12,908 nucleotides of DNA from Burkholderiales bacterium (GTDB lineage Bacteria; Pseudomonadota; Gammaproteobacteria; Burkholderiales; SG8-41). The position numbers and the translations under genes are program-made. The notes under the pieces were generated by a model. The model searched no databases and was not told the DNA's origin. It saw nothing but the letters and a program-made list of their open reading frames with translations. Numbering within the stretch: position 1 is the first letter of the stretch; every line of letters begins with the position of its first letter. The DNA lies in the NCBI GenBank assembly GCA_005800795.1, contig SYEN01000187.1, forward strand, positions 1 to 12,908, given 5' to 3'. Of this stretch, positions 6,913 to 12,908 are shown in pieces.

Positions 6913-6951
6913 GATTCGCAGTATACGAGTTTGGCCGGCAAGCGAGAGACG
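6913..6951. promoter_or_regulatory. 39-bp divergent promoter region between two Bug genes
   Basis: Both genes must be controlled from this very short gap and the start regions themselves. A GTATAC palindrome lies at 6921-6926; its minus-strand reading TATACT ends only 7 bases before the ATG at 6912, so if it is a -10 box the transcript would be nearly leaderless. No -35 box is convincing in either direction. Confidence 0.35.
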
Positions 6952-7926
6952 ATGATTGATCGTATAAGTGGATGGTTTGCAGCACTGGCTGGCACGGCCA
7001 TGGTGTTGACGTGCACGGTTCCCGCCCATGCGCAATACCCTGAACGCCTGATCCGCGCTGTGGTGCCGTTTGCCACCGGCGGCACCAACGACATCACCGC
7101 CCGCATGATCGCGCCGCATCTGGCCAAAACGCTGGGCCAGCAGGTAGTGGTGGAAAACCGCCCTGGCGCTGCGGGCAACATCGGCATTGAAGCCGTGGCT
7201 AAATCCGCGCCGGATGGTCACACCATTCTGTTCAGCGCCACGGCATCCACGCAAAATCCGGCGCTGTTTCGCAATCTGCGGTTTGATCCGCTCACCGACA
7301 TACAGCCGGTGGCGGCGATCGCGGAGTATCCGTACGCCATCATGGTCAATCATCACTTGCCGGTGAAAAACGTGCGCGAGCTGATCGCGCTGGCGCAAAA
7401 AAGTCCCGCCACGCTGAACGCCTCGGGGGGCGGCATCGGCACGCGACTGTCGGTGGAGCTGTTTCGCATTCGCAATAACATTCGCGTCGAGGTCATTTCC
7501 TACAACGGTACCGGGCAGGCCGCATTGGCGGTGGCCACCGGCGAGACCCAACTGGCGATCATGGATCCGTCGCCGTTTCAGGCGTACTTTGCCTCGGGCC
7601 GCGTCAGAATGCTGGCGATGGTGAGCGAGCGGCGCCTGCCTGCCTACCCGGACGTGCCGACAACCGCCGAAGCGGGCCTACCGGGGCAACGAGCGGGGGC
7701 CACTGCAGCGGTGTATGTCACCGCGAAAACACCCTTCGCCATCGTGCAAACGCTGAACACGGCAATCAACAACGTGATCACCCTGCCCGAAGTGAAGGAA
7801 CTGTTGCGCAAGCAAGGCGGCGTGTCGGAACCGGTGAGCGTGAACGATTTGACGCAGTGGTATCGGCGTGAAATTCAGACGTGGAAAGAAATCGTCGCGC
7901 GCGCGAAAATTCCGCCGGTGGATTGA
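6952..7926 (+). CDS. Bug/TctC-family periplasmic solute-binding protein
   Basis: This 324-residue secreted binder has a signal peptide of 27 residues ending in PAHA, followed by QYPERLIRAVV. Family motifs are VPFATGGTNDITARM, VVVENRPGAAGNIG, APDGHTILFSA, SYNGTGQAALAVATGE, then YPDVPTTAEAG and a C-terminal QTWKEIVARAKIPP helix. A GAGAG stretch (6944-6948) close to the ATG is the only ribosome-site candidate. It is a close paralogue of the leftward gene ending at 5956, head to head with it. A GFA-type gene follows after 34 bp in the same direction, probably in the same transcript. The pair could bind related ligands, or one may act as a sensor rather than a transport receptor; neither is shown by the sequence. 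Confidence 0.92.
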   Translation: MIDRISGWFAALAGTAMVLTCTVPAHAQYPERLIRAVVPFATGGTNDITARMIAPHLAKTLGQQVVVENRPGAAGNIGIEAVAKSAPDGHTILFSATASTQNPALFRNLRFDPLTDIQPVAAIAEYPYAIMVNHHLPVKNVRELIALAQKSPATLNASGGGIGTRLSVELFRIRNNIRVEVISYNGTGQAALAVATGETQLAIMDPSPFQAYFASGRVRMLAMVSERRLPAYPDVPTTAEAGLPGQRAGATAAVYVTAKTPFAIVQTLNTAINNVITLPEVKELLRKQGGVSEPVSVNDLTQWYRREIQTWKEIVARAKIPPVD

Positions 7927-7960
7927 ATTCGGACACCAGTCAACAACCCGGGAGCGCAAC

Positions 7961-8368
7961 ATGATTAAACAGGTGGGCGCAACAGTCATACAACCGAAGC
8001 ATCGGGCCAGTTGCCATTGCGGCGCGGTGGTGCTGGAACTGGATTTGCCCGACGGCATCGTCAATCCACGCCGTTGCGATTGCTCCATCTGCCGGCGCAA
8101 GGGCGCCATCGTGGCATCGGTGCCGCTTGCTGGCGTGAAAGTCGTCAAGGGTGCTGACGTGTTGCGGCTCTATCAGTTCAACACCAAAACCGCGAAACAT
8201 TTCTTTTGCTCGGTCTGTGGCATTTACACGCACCATCAACGCCGCTCGAACCCTGACCAATACGGCTACAACGTCGGCTGTCTGCAAGGGGTGAATCCCT
8301 ACGAGCTTGAGGTGAATGTGCCGACCAACGACGGCGTGAATCATCCGGCAGACAGCCGCGTGGCATGA
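7961..8368 (+). CDS. GFA/CENP-V domain zinc-binding protein
   Basis: This 135-residue protein has the Mss4-like fold of the GFA family, named for glutathione-dependent formaldehyde-activating enzyme; most members have no proven activity and the formaldehyde role is disputed. The zinc-ligand cysteines are in the family order: CHC at 18-20, CDCSIC at 39-44 (C39, C41, C44) and CSVC at 83-86 followed by GIYTHH. It is a single-domain protein of normal length. The ATG at 7961 is preferred over upstream frame extension because GGGAG (about 7950-7954) lies just before it and the extension would overlap the Bug gene. It follows that Bug gene by 34 bp and is probably co-transcribed with it, so a role in handling a small aldehyde or thiol adduct from the imported compound is possible, but this is inference. 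Confidence 0.87.
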   Translation: MIKQVGATVIQPKHRASCHCGAVVLELDLPDGIVNPRRCDCSICRRKGAIVASVPLAGVKVVKGADVLRLYQFNTKTAKHFFCSVCGIYTHHQRRSNPDQYGYNVGCLQGVNPYELEVNVPTNDGVNHPADSRVA

Positions 8369-8396
8369 CACATCATGGCGCCCAAAAAAGTTGTTT

Positions 8397-8415
8397 AAAA
8401 ACAATTACTTATATT
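8397..8415 (+). repeat. AT-rich intergenic motif, copy 2 of 3
   Basis: AAAACAATTACTTATATTA matches copy 1 at 16 of 19 positions and copy 3 at 15 of 19. It lies about 80 bases upstream of the DUF898 start in the same orientation as the other two copies. Confidence 0.55.
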
Positions 8416-8481
8416 ATCTCTCTCGACATCCACTCCAGCGTGGCGATATGCACGGGATAGAATGCTTACCCGACCCTTGAT

Positions 8482-8487
8482 AGGAAG
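8482..8487 (+). promoter_or_regulatory. Ribosome binding site AGGAAG supporting a TTG start
   Basis: AGGAAG lies 6 bases before the TTG at 8494 and decides that unusual start; no ATG or GTG lies at a suitable place before the conserved DUF898 region. Confidence 0.6.
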
Positions 8488-8493
8488 ACGCCG

Positions 8494-9585
8494 TTGAGCG
8501 CAAGCGCAGCAGCAGCCTCCGCTGGCCTGCAGGCGGCGCCAACGGGGAACTATGCCGGTGCGCCGGGCGAACGTGTGCTGCGCCCCGAATTTACCGGCTC
8601 GGCGGCCGAATATTTCCGCATCTGGATCGTCAATCTGTTTTTCACGCTGATCACGCTGGGCGTGTATTCGGCGTGGGCCAAGGTGCGCAAGAAGCGCTAC
8701 TTCTACGGCAGCACGCGCATCGACGGCGACAGCTTCGACTATTTCGCCAGCCCGAAGGCGATCCTCAAAGGGCGCATCGTTGCGGTGCTGCTGTTTCTGG
8801 TTTACGCGTTCACCTCCGAACTGTATCCAGCTTCCAAGTTCTAGTTCATCGGTGGCTTCGTGCTGGAGCTGCCGTGGCTGGTGGTGCGCACGCTGGCATT
8901 TAACGCGCGCAACTCGGCGTGGCGCGGCCTGCGCTTTGACTTTGAGGCCACACCGCGCGAAGCGGTGCCGGTGTTTTTGGGCATGCCACTGCTGGTGGCC
9001 GTCACCGGCGGCATCGCCTACGCATGGTTTGCGGCGCGCTACAAATCCTTCGTGATTGCCTATCACGCGCTGGGCACCACGCGTTTTGGCTGCGACCTGC
9101 GCGGCATGGATTTTTTCAAAGTCTATCTGCTGGCGGGGCTGATATTGATCGCGCTATTGATGCCCTTCGGGCTGGTGATGAATGCCATGATGAAGGGTCT
9201 GCAAATGCAGGAGAGCTTCGAGTGGCTGCAATTCATGATTCCCGCAGCTTTGATGTACCTCGCCTACGTCACTGTCTATGCCTACGTGCGTGCACGCACG
9301 TTGAACCTGCAATGGAACGGCGCCAGCGGGCCGGGATTGCGCTTCACCAGCACACTGAAAGCGCGCGAGATGATTCCGTTGTACCTCGGCAATCTGCTGG
9401 CTATTGCGGCCACGGCGGGCCTGATGATTCCGTGGGCGGTGATCCGCACCCTGCGTTACCGGCTGGCGCATTTCACCGTCACCGATGTCGGCGGAGAAAT
9501 TTATACCGCCAATCCGGCGCTGGAACGCGTGGGCGCCACCGGGCAGGAATTCGGCGACATCTTTAACGTGGATTTGGGTCTCTAA
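8494..9585 (+). pseudogene. DUF898 (YjgN-type) membrane protein gene interrupted by an in-frame TAG
   Basis: The gene encodes a polytopic inner-membrane protein of the DUF898 family, function unknown. Codons 1-116 give the family's start: FTGSAAEYFRIWIVNLFFTLI, then TLGVYSAWAKVRKKRYFY and a further membrane helix. A TAG codon at 8842-8844 then interrupts it, and the same frame continues without any shift for 246 more codons with clear DUF898 sequence (VVRTLAFNARNSAWRGLRF, CDLRGMDFFKVYLLAGL, RTLRYRLAHFTVTD) to the stop at 9583-9585. One base change (from CAG, AAG, TGG, TAT or TAC, for example) explains it, so this is either a recent nonsense mutation, a sequencing error or a case of readthrough. 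A GTG at 8860 might allow restart. The TTG start follows AGGAAG. It precedes an M48 peptidase gene by 7 bp; this pairing recurs in proteobacteria. Confidence 0.85.
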
Positions 9586-9592
9586 GCGGACT

Positions 9593-11875
9593 ATGAGCAT
9601 TCTTCAAGCTACCTACTTTGACGGCAAACTCTCGCGTCCACACGCGGTGAGTGTCGTCATCAACGGCGGCACGTTGAAGGTTATCGGCCGCGACATCAAC
9701 GAATCCTTCGACGCCCGCGGCGTGCGCCGTTCTTTGCGCGTGGCGAATACACCACGCTGGCTGTATCTGCCGGGCGGCGGCGCGTGCGTCACCACCGACA
9801 ACGACGCGGTGGACCGCATGACGCGCGACCGGGGTTACGAGCGGCTGTTGCACACATGGAAATCGCGCCCCGTGTTCGCGGTCATCGCCATTGCGCTGGT
9901 CGCCTGTGCGGTGTGGCTGTTGCTGGATCGCGTGGTGCCGCGCGTGGTGGATTACGCCGCGAATCATATTCCGGTCGAAACCGAAACCGCGCTCGGCGAG
10001 CAGACGTTGAGCGGACTGGAGCAGGGCTTTTTGCAGCCCTCAAAGTTGCCGCAAGCGCGGCAGGACGCACTGCGCGCCAAGTTCGACGCGATGGTGAAGG
10101 CCACGCGCGATGGCACGAGATACCGGCTGGAGTTTCGCGCCAGCCCCGTCGTCGGCCCGAACGCTTTCGCGCTGCCCTCGGGCATTATCGTGATGACCGA
10201 CGAGCTGGTGAAATATTCCAACAACGATCTCGAAGTGCTGGGCGTGCTGGCGCACGAGCTCGGCCACGTGCATCACCGCCATACCATGCGCCGCCTGCTG
10301 GAGGGCTCGGCCACCGCGCTGATCATCGCCGGCATCACCGGCGACGTGGCCTCTGCAACCTCGCTCGCTGCCGCCGCGCCCGCGCTGCTGCTGCAAACCA
10401 AGTACTCGCGCGACAACGAACGCGAGGCCGACCGCTACGCCATCGCGATGATGCGTAAGGCCAACCTCGACCCGGCGCATCTGGGCGCCTTCCTCGCTCG
10501 GATGAGCGCCCGCGACGGCAAGCGGGGCGGCGTCTTGCCGCCGTTTATGTCGTCGCACCCCAGTACCGAAGAGCGCGAGGCTTTGGCCCGCGCCGGTGCG
10601 CCCGCAGTTGCGTCATCCGCTCCGGCGGACAGCAAGTCCTCCCGGAACGACGAGGCGCAAACCGCGCTGGTGCCTGAAAAGCCCAAGCGCAAAGCCACCG
10701 ACCCGGTGCACCTCGGGGTGCTCGCCTTGATCGAGCAACGTGACATCGGCGGGCTGGAGAAACTGCTGGGCGGATATCAGCAGGCCTTTGAGGTGTCAGA
10801 GGCCGACGCCGGCAACAGCAAGAAACTCGAAGAGGCCTTTAAAGCGCTGGATTACGTGCCGCGAAGCGCCCAGGCCGTGCTCGATGAATGGTGCAAGGCG
10901 TATCCGTCGTCGTACGCCGCGCATATGGCACGGGCGACGTTTTTCTACGAGCAGGGGCTGGACGCGCGCGGCACAGCCTATATCAACGAAACGCCGGAGG
11001 AAAACCTCCGCAGCATGCGGTTTTTTCTTGACAAGGCACAGGCCGATCTGGAGCGCTCGCTGACACTAACAACCAAGCCCTACCTGAGCCATCGCACGCT
11101 GATGAGCCTGGCACGCGTGGGCGGCGGCCGCATCGACGCGAAGGCGCACTATCAGGCAGCGGTAAAGCTTGCACCCCAAAGCATTGAGTTGCGGATGGCG
11201 CACATGGCGTCGCTGGAACCGCGCTGGGGCGGCAGTTACAAGGCAATGGAAGCATTTGAGAAGGAATCGCGCGCGCAACTCACCGACCCCAAGGCCGCCG
11301 ACCGGCTGGCGGCGCGCATTCCGGCGTATCGTGCAGGTGAGTTCAAGCGGAAGAAGGAATACGGCAAGGCGCTGACGCTGTTCAACGAATCCATCGCGCT
11401 TTACGAAGGCGCCAACGCGTTGTGCGAACGCGCCGTGGTGCAAAGCCAGCTTAACCGTGAGATCGAGGCCATGGCCGACGTGAACCGCGCGCTGGCCAGG
11501 CAGCCGTTCGCGCCGTGGTGCTTTGACAGCATCGTGTGGGTGGCGCGGCGCGCGTCCAATAACGATGAAGCCGTCGCGGTGTTCAATCAGGTAATCGAGG
11601 CCAACCCCACCCACGGCGAAGCCTTTGCGCAGCGCGGTTGGCGCCATCAGCAGAAAGACAAAAAGGAACTCGCGTATCAGGATTTTCTTGCCGCTGCGAT
11701 GCTCGGTGACCCGTGGGGCGAGTTGATGGCAGGCAAGTATTTGTGGGCAGGCATTGGCGTCGCGCAGGACCGTGAAGCGGCAATGGTTTGGTTTCGCAAC
11801 GCCGCCGCGAAAGGCCATCCTGATGCGAAGCTCAGCCTCAAGCAGGCGCTGGAAGAACAGGCGAAGAAGAAATAG
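9593..11875 (+). CDS. Membrane-anchored M48 zinc metallopeptidase with DUF4034-like and Sel1-like C-terminal region
   Basis: This 760-residue protein has four parts. Residues 1-80 form a small beta-rich N-terminal domain (ATYFDGKLSRPHAV to LPGGGACVTTD) of the kind found on M48 proteins next to DUF898. Residues 94-112 form one membrane helix. Residues 130-335 are an M48 peptidase domain: FALPSGIIVMTDEL, the zinc motif HELGH at 221-225, the third ligand E278 in NEREADRYA, and SSHPSTEER at 320-328. After a charged linker, residues 370-680 resemble DUF4034 (ALIEQRDIGGLEKLLGGYQ, the LEPRWGGS signature at 541-548, TPR-like helices), and 693-745 form a Sel1-like repeat. Stand-alone M48 enzymes of this type end near residue 350, so half the protein is an added helical scaffold, perhaps for substrate or partner binding. 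The catalytic residues are intact. The start lies 7 bp after the DUF898 stop, suggesting coupled translation; AGCGGA is a weak ribosome site. Confidence 0.88.
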   Translation: MSILQATYFDGKLSRPHAVSVVINGGTLKVIGRDINESFDARGVRRSLRVANTPRWLYLPGGGACVTTDNDAVDRMTRDRGYERLLHTWKSRPVFAVIAIALVACAVWLLLDRVVPRVVDYAANHIPVETETALGEQTLSGLEQGFLQPSKLPQARQDALRAKFDAMVKATRDGTRYRLEFRASPVVGPNAFALPSGIIVMTDELVKYSNNDLEVLGVLAHELGHVHHRHTMRRLLEGSATALIIAGITGDVASATSLAAAAPALLLQTKYSRDNEREADRYAIAMMRKANLDPAHLGAFLARMSARDGKRGGVLPPFMSSHPSTEEREALARAGAPAVASSAPADSKSSRNDEAQTALVPEKPKRKATDPVHLGVLALIEQRDIGGLEKLLGGYQQAFEVSEADAGNSKKLEEAFKALDYVPRSAQAVLDEWCKAYPSSYAAHMARATFFYEQGLDARGTAYINETPEENLRSMRFFLDKAQADLERSLTLTTKPYLSHRTLMSLARVGGGRIDAKAHYQAAVKLAPQSIELRMAHMASLEPRWGGSYKAMEAFEKESRAQLTDPKAADRLAARIPAYRAGEFKRKKEYGKALTLFNESIALYEGANALCERAVVQSQLNREIEAMADVNRALARQPFAPWCFDSIVWVARRASNNDEAVAVFNQVIEANPTHGEAFAQRGWRHQQKDKKELAYQDFLAAAMLGDPWGELMAGKYLWAGIGVAQDREAAMVWFRNAAAKGHPDAKLSLKQALEEQAKKK

Positions 11876-11898
11876 CCTTTCGCGACAGAAACGAAAGG
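11876..11898 (+). terminator. Weak hairpin after the M48 gene
   Basis: CCTTTCG (11876-11882) and CGAAAGG (11892-11898) form a perfect 7-bp stem with a 9-base loop immediately after the stop codon. There is no following T run, so a true intrinsic terminator is doubtful; it may protect the RNA end or merely reflect the adjacent repeat. Confidence 0.35.
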
Positions 11899-11920
11899 AA
11901 CGAAGGGAACGAAGGGAACG
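11890..11920 (+). repeat. 9-bp tandem repeat, about 3.4 copies
   Basis: The unit AACGAAGGG occurs at 11899-11907 and 11908-11916, with a one-base variant AACGAAAGG at 11890-11898 and a partial AACG at 11917-11920. It lies in the non-coding gap after the M48 gene. Confidence 0.8.
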
Positions 11921-12020
11921 CTTGCACGGTAAACGAACGCGGCCAATGCTTGCGTAGTTGCACGTTGCTGTCAAAATATGCGCCCGCGAAGAATTTGCGA
12001 TCACGTTTTCATATATAAAA

Positions 12021-12908
12021 ATGTCAATTAAAACAAATACTTACATATCAATGGCCTCAGCCGCCTTGGCGCTGGCCGTCGGCCACGCTGGTCTCGCTCA
12101 AGCGCAGCAGTACCCCACGCGCAACATACAAGTCATCGTGCCGTATGCGCCCGGCGGCTCCATTGACGTGATGACGCGCGCGGTCATGGCTGAGCTTTCC
12201 AAAACGCTGAACCGCAATATTGTCATCGACAACCGGCCCGGCGCGTCCGGCATGATTGGCACCGAGCAGGTGACCAAGGCCGACCCGGACGGCCACATAC
12301 TGCTCGGCCATACCTCGTCGTACACCGGTACCGCGGCCATACGCGCCAAGCTGCCGTTTGATCCCGCGCGCGCCATTGTGCCGGTGTCGGGCATCGGTAA
12401 ATCATCGCTGGTACTGGTGGTACATCCGTCGCTGCCGGTGAAAAACGTGCGCGAGTTCATTGATCTGGCCAAAAAAAATCCCGGCAAACTGAATTACGGT
12501 TCATCGGGCATCGGCGGCAACAATCATTTTGCCGGCGCGTTGTTTGATCTGGCTGCAGGAACGACCATGCTGCACGTACCGTACAAAGGTATTTCGCTGG
12601 CGATGACGGCGGTGGCTTCCGGCGAAGTGGAAGTGGTGATCGCCAGCTCGGCCGCCGTGAACCCGCAACTGCGCGCAGGTCGCGTGCGCGCGTTGGGCAT
12701 GAGCGGCACCAAGGCATCCCCGCTGCTGCCGGGCCTGCCCTCAATCGCGCAGTCCGGCCTGCCGGGGTTTGAATACGAATTGTGGTGGGGCCTGTTTGCA
12801 CCGGCGGGTATGCCGGCCGAGCGGCTGAATTTCCTCAACAGTACCATCAACAAACTGCTCGCCGCGCCGGAGCTCAAGCGCTTTCTCGATCAGGAAAGCG
12901 CCGAAGCG
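12021..12908 (+). CDS. Bug/TctC-family periplasmic solute-binding protein, 3' end beyond the window
   Basis: The 296 visible codons cover nearly all of a Bug protein; about 25-35 residues are probably missing at the end. From the ATG at 12021 the first 28 residues make a signal peptide ending GLAQA, followed by QQYPTRNIQVIV. Motifs are VPYAPGGSIDVMTRAV, IVIDNRPGASGMIG, DPDGHILLGH, HVPYKGISLAMTAVASGEVE and GLPSIAQSGLPGFEY. An alternative ATG at 12051 would remove the only lysine before the hydrophobic stretch, leaving a poor signal peptide, so 12021 is preferred. Neither start has a Shine-Dalgarno site. The third copy of the AT-rich motif (12030-12048) lies inside the first codons if 12021 is right, or just before the start if 12051 is right. 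No transporter membrane gene is visible. Confidence 0.88.
   Translation, partial: MSIKTNTYISMASAALALAVGHAGLAQAQQYPTRNIQVIVPYAPGGSIDVMTRAVMAELSKTLNRNIVIDNRPGASGMIGTEQVTKADPDGHILLGHTSSYTGTAAIRAKLPFDPARAIVPVSGIGKSSLVLVVHPSLPVKNVREFIDLAKKNPGKLNYGSSGIGGNNHFAGALFDLAAGTTMLHVPYKGISLAMTAVASGEVEVVIASSAAVNPQLRAGRVRALGMSGTKASPLLPGLPSIAQSGLPGFEYELWWGLFAPAGMPAERLNFLNSTINKLLAAPELKRFLDQESAEA
12030..12048 (+). repeat. AT-rich intergenic motif, copy 3 of 3
   Basis: AAAACAAATACTTACATAT matches copy 1 at 16 of 19 positions. It falls in the start region of the last Bug gene, between its two candidate start codons. Confidence 0.5.

Larger units (their letters stand above)
8369..8493. other. Intergenic region before the DUF898 gene
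   Basis: These 125 bases hold an imperfect AT-rich inverted repeat (TTGTTT and AAACAA, 8391-8404), the second copy of the AT-rich motif, and a possible -10 box TAGAAT (8458-8463) about 30 bases before the gene, without a good -35 box. Confidence 0.4.

Noticed and set aside
6920..6925. TATACT on the minus strand as a firm -10 promoter of the leftward Bug gene
   Set aside because: No acceptable -35 box at 16-18 bp; it is noted only as a possibility.
6913..7551. The minus-strand open frame that would extend the Bug gene at 6912 by 213 codons
   Set aside because: It is antisense to the intact Bug gene starting at 6952 and resembles no family; the ATG at 6912 begins a proper signal peptide.
11890..11920. 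The tandem repeat as a CRISPR array
   Set aside because: The 9-bp units are contiguous with no spacers and there are no cas genes.
11066..12004. Long minus-strand open frame of 312 codons opposite the M48 gene
   Set aside because: It is a high-GC shadow of the M48 C-terminal region, with no recognisable domain; part of it reads through the tandem repeat as a VPF-type low-complexity string.

Overview
The window looks like a GC-rich betaproteobacterial chromosome, most likely Burkholderiales. The main reason is four genes for Bug/TctC-type periplasmic solute-binding proteins in 12.9 kb. This family is greatly expanded in Bordetella, Cupriavidus, Polaromonas and relatives. No TctA/TctB membrane genes, tRNA, rRNA, CRISPR array, transposase or integrase gene is visible.

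Layout. (1) 52-2244, minus strand: an apparent operon of a Bug receptor, a CmcJ/NvfI-type Fe(II)/2-oxoglutarate oxygenase-like protein, and a short-chain dehydrogenase that has lost its middle in frame and is only a relic. (2) 2516-5023, plus strand: a D-2-hydroxyacid dehydrogenase and an amidohydrolase_2-family metal-dependent hydrolase/decarboxylase, closed by a strong hairpin terminator at 5040-5066. (3) 5125-5804: a probable integron gene cassette carrying a NADAR (YbiA-like) gene between two attC-like sites, with no integrase nearby. The 7-bp boxes at the two ends of the cassette are exact reverse complements, and the gene's stop codon lies inside the downstream box. (4) 5956-8368: two related Bug genes, head to head across 39 bp, the rightward one followed by a GFA/CENP-V-type zinc protein. 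(5) 8494-11875: a DUF898 (YjgN-type) membrane-protein gene interrupted by one in-frame TAG, followed 7 bp later by a 760-residue M48 metallopeptidase with DUF4034-like and Sel1-like C-terminal regions. (6) 12021 to the window end: a fourth Bug gene, cut off at its 3' end.

How the genes may work together. The first, second and fourth regions resemble small catabolic modules: a high-affinity periplasmic binder for an organic acid beside one to three soluble oxidoreductase or hydrolase genes. Their substrates cannot be read from the sequence. The DUF898/M48 pair is an unrelated envelope module.

The observations most worth following are the NADAR cassette with its attC-like sites; a 19-bp AT-rich motif (AAAACAWWTACTTAYATTA-like) in three separate intergenic regions, each upstream of a plus-strand gene; the broken DUF898 and SDR genes; and the M48-DUF4034-Sel1 architecture.
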